Shown in pieces: positions 15,280 through 24,004 of a stretch of 64,000 nucleotides of DNA. Source of the DNA: GCA-002050365 sp964237235 (GTDB lineage Bacteria; Acidobacteriota; Blastocatellia; Pyrinomonadales; Pyrinomonadaceae); NCBI GenBank assembly GCA_964237235.1, contig CAXSGY010000028.1, positions 5,268 through 69,267 of the forward strand, written 5' to 3'. Within the stretch, counting starts at the first letter, position 1. Each line of letters opens with the position of its first letter. The notes under the pieces were generated by a model. It searched no databases and was not told the origin of the DNA. It saw nothing but the letters and a program-made list of their open reading frames with translations. Made by a program: the position numbers and the translations under genes.

Positions 15280-17928
15280 CTAGACATTCGCGGTTTTTGC
15301 CTCCGTTTCCTCTTCGTCGAAAGTAAATATCCGTTCCGTTATCACATAAAACCTCTGCGTCTTGCCCGGCTTATCGCTCAGTTTCGCGCTGATCTTTTCC
15401 GGCTTCGTCGTTTTGCCTTCGCGGTCGGGAATCAAAACATCTTTGTCTTTCATCGCATTGGCGACCGCCTTCGCGTCGAAGCCTTTGCAGATGGTTTTGA
15501 AGTCGTCGGGGAAAATTAAAAACTCGCGTTCGCTCTCTTCGCCGATGCCGATTCTTCTGACGAATCCGACGCGCTCGTTGATGCGGTCTTCGTCGGTTGC
15601 CCATAGCTTTTGAAACCGGCTCTGTTCGAAGTTCTGAATAAATTTTCTGACTTGCCGGATGCCGCGTTCGGTGTCCGATTGCCCGCTGCCTTCGCGTCCT
15701 TCGAGCCACTGCTTGAAAACATTCTTGAGAGCCTCAATTGCGTCGAGTTCTTCCCAGAGCGTAACGCCCGCCTGCGTCGCCATCTCGCCGCCGAACGCGA
15801 CGAGCGCGAACCGCGCCGCCACGCGCAAAACTTCCGACGGAATCTTTTCCCGGTTTGGCAGGACCGCGTTGATAAAGGCTTCCTTGAACTCGTGCCAATC
15901 GGCGCGAATCTCGTCAAAATCCGATTCGACGAGCCACTGAAGAAAAGCCCGCAGAGCCGTGCCGTAGCAGATGCACGAAACCGAACGTAGATGATCGGAA
16001 AATAATTGACCGTTCGCAAATCCGTGCAAATCTTCAAACAGTCCGAAACGTCCGGTGTCGGCTTCAATGTCGCACAAACGGATTTCCATTCCCCCTTTGA
16101 CCGTGCCGCCGGACTCGGTGATTTTGTCGGCGAGCGTTTGTTCGCCGGTCGAGAGAAAAATCAGATTCCACGACAGAGCGCGCCCCGCCTGAATTGTTTT
16201 CGTCATTCGCGCCTTGCCTTTGCCGTTGGCGAGCATATACGCGACGTTGCCGATCTCGCGCCCGTTGCACTCGCCGATTTCGTCGAGCGATAAAAGATTG
16301 TGATTGTGTCCGGCGGCGATGATTTCCAACCCGTTCGCCGTCGCCTTCCACGTCTGCGAAAAGCCGTGTTCGCCGTCGCCGCCACAAACCGAACCGCCGA
16401 CGAAAAGCGAAGTGGTTTTCCCCGTCGAGGTCGTCCCGCGCAAATGGAAGCCGCCGCCCTGCATCTGCACAATCGGCAGGAGCGGCGCGGCGAACGCGGC
16501 AGAGACGGCAAGCAACAGCCTCGTATTATGGCGACAGTATTTAGAAATCTTCTCCTGCCAATCAGCCAGCGATCCGCTTTGCCGAAAATTGTGATGACCG
16601 GAGTATTCGGTTTGATAAATAATTTCATTCTCCGATTCGCCGAAAGTCGCATCCGGCAACACAAAACAGTCGTCGTGCAGACCGATCTTGTCGGTCGAGA
16701 TGAAAGTTTTTTCCGTGTCGGCAGTAGCGATGTAGAAGGCGAGCTTTTCGTGATGACGGCGTGACGGCATAATCTCCAGTCCGTTCGCTGCTAAGTATTC
16801 GGCAAGGCGCGAACCGGTTGAATGCAGAAACTCAATCGGCATCGCCCAGCGATGCTTTCTATTCTGCGAATCCGTCCATTCGAGCAGTCTGCCGTAGTTT
16901 TCGCCCCTTGCGGTCTGGGTTTCGGCGGTGATTTTAAGCGGCGAACAGACGCGAAAAGATTCGCCGTTCTCGTCAGTGTAATAAACACCGGCGGCGCGGT
17001 CTGCGCCGTATTCGATCAGCTCAAAGTTGTCGGTGACGGGCGAAGTCGGTTTCTTTGGCTTCTGGGCTTTGTCGAGCAGGTCAATAAACTCGCCGATAGC
17101 TCTGCCCGTGCCGAGCGACTGTTCAACTAATCCTAAATAATCGTCAATGCCCTTCGCCGGTTTGCCCTGAAATTCTTTCGGAACGTTGACGAAGAAAACC
17201 CGTGCGCCCTTTTCTTTCAGATACCGCGCCAGTGCCGCCCGCGCCGCTTTGACCGCCGGTTTGTCGGATAAGTCCGAGTCGAAACAGATGCCGACGCTCG
17301 CGCCGTCGAATTTTATGCGCTGAAACTCGGTCAGTTCTTCGCTCACGCTGCGAACTCCGTGCGGCGTGTCATTTCTGCCCTTCTTCTTGAAATTATTCAC
17401 GCCCGACAGACCAAGCGGAATGAATCGCCATTCGTCGGATTTGAAATCGGCGGTCGCCGCGCGCGCCAGTGCCGCGGTTTTGAATTCGCCTTCGGTGATG
17501 ACGAACGGCAGAGCATTGCTTTCGAGCAGTTCGAGCGGCAGCATCGGCGGAATATAAAGCGCGTTCGCTTTGGGCGGTCGCATATACTTGCGCCGTTCCT
17601 TTTGTTTGCCGTCGCCGGTTTTCTCGTAGTCGGGAACATCGCGCCGCACCGTCCATTCGGCGAGACGGCGCGCGCCGTCTCGATCAAATTGAAAATAAGG
17701 AATCGCTAATCCGGCATATTCTTCATCCTTAATTCTTTTTTCCTTGCCCAAGATTTGATGCCCGACATCGTTCGAGACGCGGCGCACGCCGGCGAGCTGC
17801 AAGGTCTGTGCATCGAGAAAGCTGCTCGAACGCTTTTGTAAATCTTCGTTGGTTAAATTAAATGTCGAACTGATGCCGACGATTGAATTGATTGGCGGTT
17901 CGTGGTAAATTTCATTTATTCCATTCAT
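15280..17928 (-). CDS. DUF3854-DUF927 primase/helicase-like protein, 882 aa
   Basis: Residues about 70-260 are a DUF3854/Toprim-like domain (ITEGEFKTAAL, later ICFDSDLSD with the acidic metal-binding pair). Residues about 310-800 are a DUF927 P-loop ATPase: Walker A GTTSTGKTT near residue 497 and Walker B-like LLSLDEIGE near 550. This pairing is characteristic of replication proteins of mobile elements and satellites, combining primer synthesis and unwinding. It precedes the iteron-like array, so the two probably form the replication module. Length is normal for the architecture and no break is seen. Confidence 0.8.
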   Translation of the reverse strand: MNGINEIYHEPPINSIVGISSTFNLTNEDLQKRSSSFLDAQTLQLAGVRRVSNDVGHQILGKEKRIKDEEYAGLAIPYFQFDRDGARRLAEWTVRRDVPDYEKTGDGKQKERRKYMRPPKANALYIPPMLPLELLESNALPFVITEGEFKTAALARAATADFKSDEWRFIPLGLSGVNNFKKKGRNDTPHGVRSVSEELTEFQRIKFDGASVGICFDSDLSDKPAVKAARAALARYLKEKGARVFFVNVPKEFQGKPAKGIDDYLGLVEQSLGTGRAIGEFIDLLDKAQKPKKPTSPVTDNFELIEYGADRAAGVYYTDENGESFRVCSPLKITAETQTARGENYGRLLEWTDSQNRKHRWAMPIEFLHSTGSRLAEYLAANGLEIMPSRRHHEKLAFYIATADTEKTFISTDKIGLHDDCFVLPDATFGESENEIIYQTEYSGHHNFRQSGSLADWQEKISKYCRHNTRLLLAVSAAFAAPLLPIVQMQGGGFHLRGTTSTGKTTSLFVGGSVCGGDGEHGFSQTWKATANGLEIIAAGHNHNLLSLDEIGECNGREIGNVAYMLANGKGKARMTKTIQAGRALSWNLIFLSTGEQTLADKITESGGTVKGGMEIRLCDIEADTGRFGLFEDLHGFANGQLFSDHLRSVSCICYGTALRAFLQWLVESDFDEIRADWHEFKEAFINAVLPNREKIPSEVLRVAARFALVAFGGEMATQAGVTLWEELDAIEALKNVFKQWLEGREGSGQSDTERGIRQVRKFIQNFEQSRFQKLWATDEDRINERVGFVRRIGIGEESEREFLIFPDDFKTICKGFDAKAVANAMKDKDVLIPDREGKTTKPEKISAKLSDKPGKTQRFYVITERIFTFDEEETEAKTANV

Positions 17929-17969
17929 ATTTTTCGTTGCCGCGGCTTGTCAAGAGCCGCGGCTTTTCT

Positions 17970-18269
17970 TTATCTACGTTCCTGAAAGTTGCGCTTTATT
18001 TTTCGATCCGAATGAGCGTCCAAAATCGCGCCAATGTTCGCGTAATTTCGCAAACACTCGCCGCATAATTTGACCGTCATTTGATATTCGATTTCCGGGT
18101 TTAGTCTGCCGTCGCAATTCGCGCACGGAACGCGCGGCGAAAGTTTTGGCAAGCGTGAAAGTTTTGTTTGTTCGAGCAGATCGCCTAAACGCGACTGCGA
18201 GGCGCGAGCATTTTTGCTCGCGCCGTCTGGTTCAAAAATTGGAAGTTGAAATTTCGGTTTGGTATTCAT
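17970..18269 (-). CDS. Small zinc-ribbon protein, 99 aa
   Basis: A CxxC pair (PCANCDG, residues about 49-52) and a second pair (LCGECLRNY, about 69-72) form a likely zinc ribbon, flanked by a disordered N-terminus and a basic C-terminus (DRKIKRNFQERR). The ATG overlaps the stop of the upstream gene by four bases (ATGA), so translation is coupled. Probably nucleic-acid binding; function unknown. Confidence 0.6.
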   Translation of the reverse strand: MNTKPKFQLPIFEPDGASKNARASQSRLGDLLEQTKLSRLPKLSPRVPCANCDGRLNPEIEYQMTVKLCGECLRNYANIGAILDAHSDRKIKRNFQERR

Positions 18270-18535
18270 ACTCGCACCTCCGCCTTTTCGTTTTTAATTT
18301 CTCGGGCGATGTGCGGATGCTCTCGAACGATGAACTCGACTTTTTGCTGACAGTCTTGGCAATAGCCGTCAACATTGAATTTCATATAATCCGAAGAGCA
18401 TTTTCGGCATTTAATTGATTGACCGAGGTGAGCAGGCTGATTATAATAAGAAACGTCGAAACGTTTATTTTTGCTGCCCGCAAAATAGTTTGGATATACG
18501 CCGGTGTTCATAGCACCGGTTTTTTTATTGTTCAT
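18266..18535 (-). CDS. Small zinc-ribbon protein, 89 aa
   Basis: Start set at ATG 18535, which has AGAGGA at the right distance; a frame 27 bases longer lacks this. The product has CRKC and CQDC pairs spaced about 15 residues apart in the second half, a treble-clef or ribbon-type zinc site. It overlaps the following zinc-ribbon gene by ATGA. The pair probably functions with the primase/helicase downstream. Confidence 0.6.
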   Translation of the reverse strand: MNNKKTGAMNTGVYPNYFAGSKNKRFDVSYYNQPAHLGQSIKCRKCSSDYMKFNVDGYCQDCQQKVEFIVREHPHIAREIKNEKAEVRV

Positions 18536-18589
18536 AATTTGTTCCTCTAATTTTTGGCACACGCCGGAGATTCACGATCAATAAAATCG

Positions 18590-18940
18590 CTACGCCAATT
18601 TTGTTTGTTTAGATTTTTCGGAAGAGAAACTTTCCGCGTCGAGCGCGAGTTCACCTTGGGTTTTGCGCTTTCCATCGGCGATCCATCGCAAAAGCTCATT
18701 TTTAGAAAAGTAAAGATGTTTTCCGCGTTTTGAGTGGGGTAGCTCGCGACGACTAGCCATTGAATAAAGCGTCGCCTTTGCCTTCCCTGTGACGCGCATT
18801 GCTAATTCTATACCGCCAACTTCATCGCGGTCAGGTTGCACCTGGTTGATTTGATCTCCAGAGAAAAAAGTTGAAAGTTCGGCGCGCACGGCAGCGCGAA
18901 TGTCGTATTCGGTTAATTGGTTAAAAGTTAGTGTTTCCAT
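18590..18940 (-). CDS. HTH DNA-binding protein, excisionase/AlpA-like
   Basis: Start at ATG 18940 with GGAG about 8 bases upstream. The 116-aa product has a MerR/AlpA-type winged-helix segment (ELAMRVTGKAKATLYSMASR, then RGKHLYFSKNELLRWI), the form used by excisionases and satellite regulators. The N-terminal 50 residues are helical, as in element-borne HTH proteins that accompany tyrosine integrases. It likely controls excision or the early promoter; a dedicated Xis is otherwise missing. Confidence 0.7.
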   Translation of the reverse strand: METLTFNQLTEYDIRAAVRAELSTFFSGDQINQVQPDRDEVGGIELAMRVTGKAKATLYSMASRRELPHSKRGKHLYFSKNELLRWIADGKRKTQGELALDAESFSSEKSKQTKLA

Positions 18941-19056
18941 AAAATTTCTCCCGCTTATTTTGTTCAAGCAGGTTTTATTTTATGAATGCTTTGTTTTTAT
19001 GTAAAGGTAAATCGTTGAAAACAAAGAATTTAATAGGGCGGAAGGTTTTGCTTTAT

Positions 19057-20469
19057 TTATGAATAATATTCTGTCCTATTCTTGAGATTCTTTATTTCCC
19101 TCACGCGACCGTCTGAAATGTCGGACTGCCTGCCTCCGGGTCCACGCTTTATTTTTGGAAGATTGTAATTTTTTAGTAGGTCCGTCAAAATTGTTTTTAT
19201 ATTTCTCGCGGATTGACCGAAATCTTTGGCAAGCTGTCCGTGCGTTGCGCCTTCGTTCCAAGCGATCAAAATTTTAAGGCTTGTAAACGGAGGCAATGCT
19301 TCCAAAATTTTGTCGTCTTTATCTTTTCTCTTATGATTTGTTCCCGCTTCTGTTCTTGTTTTTGTCTGTTTATCAAGCCCCAGGTAATGAAAATTTCCAT
19401 CAAAATACTCGGCGAGTTTCTCTTTGAGATATTCAATTATTCCAATTTCATACTCTTCTTTATCTTCAGCATTCGGTATCCATCCGCGAGCTTCAAGCGT
19501 AAAATCCGCCGTCGGCAATGAGGTCGCATTTAACGGATGCACTTTTAAATCATTAACAGTTTGCGCGTCTTTAAAGGCAAACTGAAATATAAAATATATC
19601 GCGTAATTTATTAACCAATCTTTGTTGAGATTATGTTTTTCTGCCCAATGAATTAGACTTGCCATCAGATACGCAAAGTCAAAAACGTGCTTTTCCGCAT
19701 TTGGTGAAATGTCTGTAAATCTCTGGATTATGATTGTCTTTGCTTGTTCGATTGATCGGCTATGATTTTCACTTACTTTAATGAAATCTCTGAAGTTTTC
19801 TGCCAGTTCGGGATGATTTGATTTAATAAAATCTACCTCAATAAAATATAAAAGCGGAAAGAAGTCTCCCCATTGAAAGTCTTTGTCGAGCGGCTGAAAT
19901 TCATTATCAAAAAGATCCTCTCTAAAAGCTAATAGGATCGGCTGAAGATTAAATTTAATTTCTGCAAATACACTAACGCAATCGCCTAACGGTTGAGCAA
20001 ACAGATTTTTGAAATAGGGAACAAAGTCTTTGAGTTCTTCTACGATGCCGGGACGCGAATCAATCAAATACCCTGTAAACCTTTGCTGATAGAGGCTTTT
20101 AATTTTTAATGAATCTTTATATCTGCCTGTCGGTATCTTTATCTGTTGTTCATCCCATTCGTCAAGCTGCGAAGATATCCATTCGTCTTTTCTCAGGACA
20201 GTTGATTTTGCAATTATATTACCGGGAACTAAATTGTAAGTTTCACCTTCCTTTTTAGTTTTCTTTTGATAGGCAATAATCTCCTCTTGATGAGCCTCAA
20301 TTGCCTTTTGAAAGTCAGCTAATGCCTCTGCATAGGCAATTTCTACTTCCTCTTTTTGTTTCTCACGCAAATCCTGCTGACTATTTCTAACGGTTCTTCC
20401 TTTACTCTTTAAGGTTTTTACTTGTGCCGCCTTTGTATGTCTTTCAGTGGATATGATTTTCTTTTCCAT
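19057..20469 (-). CDS. Unknown protein with C-terminal HTH, 470 aa
   Basis: No family is recognised. Residues 20-75 are Glu/Lys/Gln-rich coiled coil. The middle is aromatic and acidic, with no membrane segment. Residues about 400-450 resemble a HTH (ILIAWNEGATHGQLAKDFGQ, then ARNIKTILTDLLKNY). It starts 4 bases after the integrase stop, so the two are co-translated. The gene is noticeably more AT-rich than the rest of the element, suggesting separate origin. A role in regulation, or as cargo, is possible. Confidence 0.6.
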   Translation of the reverse strand: MEKKIISTERHTKAAQVKTLKSKGRTVRNSQQDLREKQKEEVEIAYAEALADFQKAIEAHQEEIIAYQKKTKKEGETYNLVPGNIIAKSTVLRKDEWISSQLDEWDEQQIKIPTGRYKDSLKIKSLYQQRFTGYLIDSRPGIVEELKDFVPYFKNLFAQPLGDCVSVFAEIKFNLQPILLAFREDLFDNEFQPLDKDFQWGDFFPLLYFIEVDFIKSNHPELAENFRDFIKVSENHSRSIEQAKTIIIQRFTDISPNAEKHVFDFAYLMASLIHWAEKHNLNKDWLINYAIYFIFQFAFKDAQTVNDLKVHPLNATSLPTADFTLEARGWIPNAEDKEEYEIGIIEYLKEKLAEYFDGNFHYLGLDKQTKTRTEAGTNHKRKDKDDKILEALPPFTSLKILIAWNEGATHGQLAKDFGQSARNIKTILTDLLKNYNLPKIKRGPGGRQSDISDGRVREIKNLKNRTEYYS

Positions 20470-20473
20470 ACTT

Positions 20474-21559
20474 TTATTTCAAACTAATTTTATTCGCCGC
20501 CTCCCGTTTTTTCTCGTCAATAATTTTCGCGTAAATCTGCGTCGTCGAAATATTTTTGTGTCCGAGCATTTTGGAAACCGTGTAAAGATCGGTTCCCAAA
20601 GTCAGTTGCAATGTCGCGTAGGTGTGCCGGAACGAATGAAAAGTAACGTCCTTCTCGATGCCGGCGGCGGTCGTCCACAGCGAAAGATAGCGCGTCTGGG
20701 CGTATCTCAATTTACTGAAAACTTTCGCTTCCGGTTTATCGCGGTTGCCGAGCAGCGCGAATGCCTCGTCGGAGATCGGCAGCGTTTCGAGCTGCTTGGT
20801 TTTCTGCTGCGCGAATCTGATGTAATAACCCTGGCTTTTGCCGTGCTGGATTTCCCGCCAGACGAGTTTCGCAATATCCGAATAACGCAGACCGGTCAGA
20901 GCCGAGAAAAGCGCGGCGCGTTTCAGATTCTCGTATCGAAAATCGGCGTTCGCCAGTTTCTGCAATTCTTCGAGCGTTAAAAATTCCTTGTGCGCCTCTT
21001 CCGGTTTAATGCCGCCGACTTTCTTTGCCGGATCAGCGGGAAAGAGTTTTTTCTCGACGGCGGTTTTCAAAACAGTTTTGAATTTAATGAAGTAAGTCCC
21101 GGCGGTATTGATGGAAAAATTATCAATCAGATAATTTTTATACTCGCTGCACAATTCTTCGGTGACATCGTTGAAACGACATTTCTTTTGAACGAAATCT
21201 TCAAAACGGTTGCAGGCGGAAACCCAATTATAATGATTGCTCACGGAAGTTCGTTTTTTCAGTTCGACGATCTGCCGGAAGAACTTGAGAAAGTCGCCCT
21301 GTTTGGCGCGCGTCGTCGTGAAACCGTATTGACCGGCTTGCAGTTCGAGCTGCCGCTGCGAGCGCACGTTCTCGGCGAGCAGTCTGGTTCCTTTGTTCTC
21401 GTCGCGTTCAAGCTGGGTTTTCGGTTTGGCGAAAATATTAAGCCCCAAATGTTCGCGGCGCGTTTGTTTGCCGCCGACGACAATCGGCGGATAAAAATCA
21501 AGGTAGAGACCAATCTTGTCGTGCTTTAATTTTTTCTCGCGCAGAAAAACTTTGACCAT
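20474..21559 (-). CDS. int: Tyrosine-type site-specific integrase
   Basis: The 361-aa product has an N-terminal arm-binding/SAM-like half and a catalytic half with Arg in TGLRYSDIAKLVW (about residue 230), the HSFRHTYA box (about 307-314) and LGHKNISTTQIYAKI with the nucleophilic Tyr (about 343). Organisation is like Bacteroidetes/Acidobacteria element integrases with a phage-integrase SAM-like domain. It is the first gene at the right end and the whole element reads away from it. An inverted hexamer (CGTATC and GATACG) lies just upstream at about 21561-21588 and may be an operator. Confidence 0.88.
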   Translation of the reverse strand: MVKVFLREKKLKHDKIGLYLDFYPPIVVGGKQTRREHLGLNIFAKPKTQLERDENKGTRLLAENVRSQRQLELQAGQYGFTTTRAKQGDFLKFFRQIVELKKRTSVSNHYNWVSACNRFEDFVQKKCRFNDVTEELCSEYKNYLIDNFSINTAGTYFIKFKTVLKTAVEKKLFPADPAKKVGGIKPEEAHKEFLTLEELQKLANADFRYENLKRAALFSALTGLRYSDIAKLVWREIQHGKSQGYYIRFAQQKTKQLETLPISDEAFALLGNRDKPEAKVFSKLRYAQTRYLSLWTTAAGIEKDVTFHSFRHTYATLQLTLGTDLYTVSKMLGHKNISTTQIYAKIIDEKKREAANKISLK

Positions 21560-21718
21560 TCGTATCCTTCTTTTGTTTAAAGATACGACAGAGATACAAA
21601 TTTATGCGAACCAGCAATGAAAAAGAATAAGTAATTATAAAATGATGTGCGAGTAAAGCGCGGTAAACACAGGAGTTTATTTATAATTGATTTGATTTGT
21701 TAATTGATGATTATCGAA

Positions 21719-22351
21719 TTACTTTTTCTCTAAAAGGAAAATCATTTTCGACCAGCCGATTGGTTCGTTAAACGGAAATTTGTGATTGCCGGCGACGTTA
21801 AAATATTGCCGGGCGAGTTGTTCGGTTTCTTCAATTGAATGGGTTTTGAAATTGTATAAAATTTCCAAAACCGAACCGACAATAGAAGGACGCACGGGAA
21901 TTAAAACGAGTTTTGCGCCGCGCTTTAAAACCCGCGCGAATTCCTTTAATCCGGCATCGAGCGGCACATATTCCAGAACGCCGCACGTTAAAACCAAATC
22001 GAAGGTTTCGTCGGCGAAAGGCAATTCCAAAACGTTTCCCTGGACGGCGGCGATGTTCGAGGCATCCGTCTTTTTGTCTTTTTCAAACTGCCCGCGCGAC
22101 ACTTTCAGAGAGTTAACGGAAAGGTCGAGCGCGACGCATTTTTTCGGGCGAAAATTCGCGCTCTGAAAACCGAGCGTCACAATGCCCGTGCCGCTGCCCG
22201 CGTCGAGAACCAGCGAATTTTCGTTGATTTCCAAATCGAGCGATTTGAGATATTTCGCCACCGAATTTCGGTAGCCGTTCACCAGCATCATCAAATTATG
22301 AACGTCGGCGATGCGGTCGTAGAAATTTTGCGTTTTCGATTGTTGGGACAT
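21719..22351 (-). CDS. Class I SAM-dependent methyltransferase
   Basis: 210 aa with motif I VLDAGSGTGIVTLGF near residues 47-61, an acidic post-I residue (CVALDLSVNSL), and motif IV-like LVLTCGVLEYVPL, the Methyltransf_11/25 pattern. The substrate is unknown; relatives include UbiE-like and small-molecule methyltransferases. It lies immediately right of the integrated element, but no repeat links it to the element, so it is taken as host DNA. The ATG touches a TTCAAGG tandem repeat. Confidence 0.8.
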   Translation of the reverse strand: MSQQSKTQNFYDRIADVHNLMMLVNGYRNSVAKYLKSLDLEINENSLVLDAGSGTGIVTLGFQSANFRPKKCVALDLSVNSLKVSRGQFEKDKKTDASNIAAVQGNVLELPFADETFDLVLTCGVLEYVPLDAGLKEFARVLKRGAKLVLIPVRPSIVGSVLEILYNFKTHSIEETEQLARQYFNVAGNHKFPFNEPIGWSKMIFLLEKK

Positions 22352-22406
22352 TCAAGGTTCAAGGTTCAAGGTTCAAGGTCGTCGGAAAAAACTTTGAACC
22401 TTGAAC
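22351..22406. repeat. Palindrome built of 7-mer tandem repeats (TTCAAGG)
   Basis: Four direct TTCAAGG units (22351-22378) are followed by an inverted arm CTTTGAACCTTGAA, giving a stem of about 15 bp with one mismatch. It may end transcription of the TlpA-like gene. It belongs to the set of 7-mer palindromes described in the findings. Confidence 0.7.
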
Positions 22407-23836
22407 TATTTTTCAGCTAAGAGCTTTTCGATTTGCTCGCGGATTTCTTCTTCGCGGCTGCGGCTCGTGCCGGTTTCGATAAAGCGAACTACGCCTTTGC
22501 GGTCAATCAAAACCGTCGTCGGAATCGCGCCCGCGCCGTAGTTTGACTGGTTCTGGTTGTCTCTGGTGACGACAAAATCATACGGCAGACGATTGGCTTT
22601 TCTGAAATTTTCGAGATACTTGATTTCCGAAGGTTTATCAACCGGCATTCCTTCGGCTTCGCCCTGATATTTGGTTACGCCCAAAATTTCCAAACCGTCT
22701 TTTCGGTAGGTCTTCGACCATTCGCTCAAGCTCGGAAAAGCCGCGATGCACGGACCGCACCACGTCGCCCAGAAATCGAGCAGCACAATTTTGCCGCGCA
22801 TATCAGCTAAAGTTCGCGCCTGACCGGGAAACCAATTTTCAACGCCGACCAGCTCCGGCGCGGGTTCGTTGAGCAGACGATAATGTTTTTCGCGCTGTTT
22901 CAAACGCCGCAGAACGTCGTCCTGTAAGGGCTTCGCCGCGAAATTTTTAGCGACCTGCGTTTGCGCGTCCGCAAACATTTGCAGCGCGAGCGGTTTGCGA
23001 TTCGTGTTTATTAAAAATTTTATATTTTCGTCGAGCGCGGTGTAATAAAGCGCGCTTGAGGCGAGCGCGATTGCCTTTTTTTGCAAATCTTGCAGCGTGT
23101 TTTCCGCTTCGTTCGGCTTGCCTGCGTCGCGGTAAATTTCAAACGCCGTAAATGCCGTATCGAGCAAATCGTCGAGCGCGCGGGCGCGCGAGGTCGCGTC
23201 TTTAACAAGCGTTTTTGCCGTCGCATACGCTTGCGCGGCGTGCGGCGCGGCTTTCGCGTAATCTTTGGTTTCCCGATAATTTTTCGCCAGCTCGCTTTCG
23301 ACGCGCAACAGCTCGGTCGCTTTCGTCGGCTCGGTTTTCAAGTATTCGCTTAAAAGCATTTCGGCATCGGCAAAATTTTTCCGGCGCGCTTCGACGACGA
23401 TGATTACCGAGCGCGCCGTCTGCAATTTTTCGACGGGCGGATTTTCCGTCTTGAGAAACTTTTGAAAAACTTCCGACGCTTTTTCGCCCGCGTCCGCCAG
23501 CCAGTCGAGCATTCCGAGATAATAAAAATCTTCGCCCGCCAAATTTTGACGCGGCTCGACGACGGCGGCATATTTTGCCGCGAGTTGTTTCTGCTCGCGG
23601 ATCGTCACATTGAAAAGATTGTCGGTGTATGGAATTTTTTTCGCTTCATATTCGGCGAATTTTCGCTTCGCGTAAGTGTTCGCGTCTTCAAACATTTCCC
23701 GAATTGATTGCTCGTCCGCGGCAGACGGCGTTGAAATTTTCGGCACTGCGGAATTAGGATTAACGCGCCCCGATTGCGCCGCAGAGGAAACGACGGCGCA
23801 TATTAAAAATAAAATTGCGATGTAAAAATTTTTCAT
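22406..23836 (-). CDS. Secreted TlpA-like thioredoxin-fold protein with helical N-terminal region
   Basis: 476 aa with a signal peptide (residues 1-20, hydrophobic core ending SSAAQ). Residues 40-320 are helical and TPR-like. Residues about 335-475 are a TlpA/AhpC-TSA domain with the CxxC active site in FWATWCGPCIAAFPSL. It would act in the periplasm as a thiol-disulfide oxidoreductase or reductant carrier, as in cytochrome c maturation, but the partner is unknown. The two-part build with a long helical N-terminus is common in Acidobacteriota and Bacteroidota. Confidence 0.85.
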   Translation of the reverse strand: MKNFYIAILFLICAVVSSAAQSGRVNPNSAVPKISTPSAADEQSIREMFEDANTYAKRKFAEYEAKKIPYTDNLFNVTIREQKQLAAKYAAVVEPRQNLAGEDFYYLGMLDWLADAGEKASEVFQKFLKTENPPVEKLQTARSVIIVVEARRKNFADAEMLLSEYLKTEPTKATELLRVESELAKNYRETKDYAKAAPHAAQAYATAKTLVKDATSRARALDDLLDTAFTAFEIYRDAGKPNEAENTLQDLQKKAIALASSALYYTALDENIKFLINTNRKPLALQMFADAQTQVAKNFAAKPLQDDVLRRLKQREKHYRLLNEPAPELVGVENWFPGQARTLADMRGKIVLLDFWATWCGPCIAAFPSLSEWSKTYRKDGLEILGVTKYQGEAEGMPVDKPSEIKYLENFRKANRLPYDFVVTRDNQNQSNYGAGAIPTTVLIDRKGVVRFIETGTSRSREEEIREQIEKLLAEK

Positions 23837-23940
23837 TACTTAAAACTCTAAAAAATTTAAGTCCACAAAAGCCTCGACAAATTTGCCGCTCTCATATATC
23901 AGCCGTCCGCGATCAAAAAAGTAATCTTATGTAACAGCAA

Positions 23941-23970
23941 ACAGATGATAGCTGATAACTGACAGTCTGA
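23941..23970. repeat. 7-mer tandem repeat in intergenic gap
   Basis: Reads as consecutive degenerate 7-mers (GATGATA, GCTGATA, ACTGACA, GTCTGAA) between the TlpA-like gene and thiO. Part of the 7-mer repeat set; only one clear arm here. Confidence 0.5.
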
Positions 23971-24004
23971 ATTTCAATCAAAAAACATTTTCGAAACGAA
24001 ATAT

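Larger units (their letters stand above)
1640..21600 (-). mobile_element. Integrated phage-related element of about 20 kb (satellite-like or gutted prophage)
   Basis: Every gene from the integrase (20474-21559) to the large protein ending at 1718 is on one strand. Order: integrase, unknown, HTH protein, zinc ribbons, primase/helicase-like, iteron-like array, small unknowns, two small-terminase-like genes, HAD phosphatase, a 188-aa Gly/Ser-rich protein, a 484-aa coiled-coil protein, and a polyvalent protein with N-terminal transglycosylase. Integrase, AlpA-like regulator, primase and TerS is the core set of phage-inducible satellites; the last three recall the T7 gp14-gp15-gp16 ejection genes in order and relative size. 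No portal, capsid, tail or large terminase is seen. Ends are approximate: I found no convincing direct-repeat att pair and no tRNA at either boundary. Confidence 0.7.

Noticed and set aside
15029..15283. Plus-strand open frame of 84 codons across the TGTAAC repeats
   Set aside because: Its repeated Val-Thr-Arg text is only the translation of the repeats; no ribosome site and no coding character.
21560..21718. attR of the integrated element
   Set aside because: I compared this stretch with 1000-1720 by eye and found no shared direct repeat longer than a few bases, so no att site is claimed.
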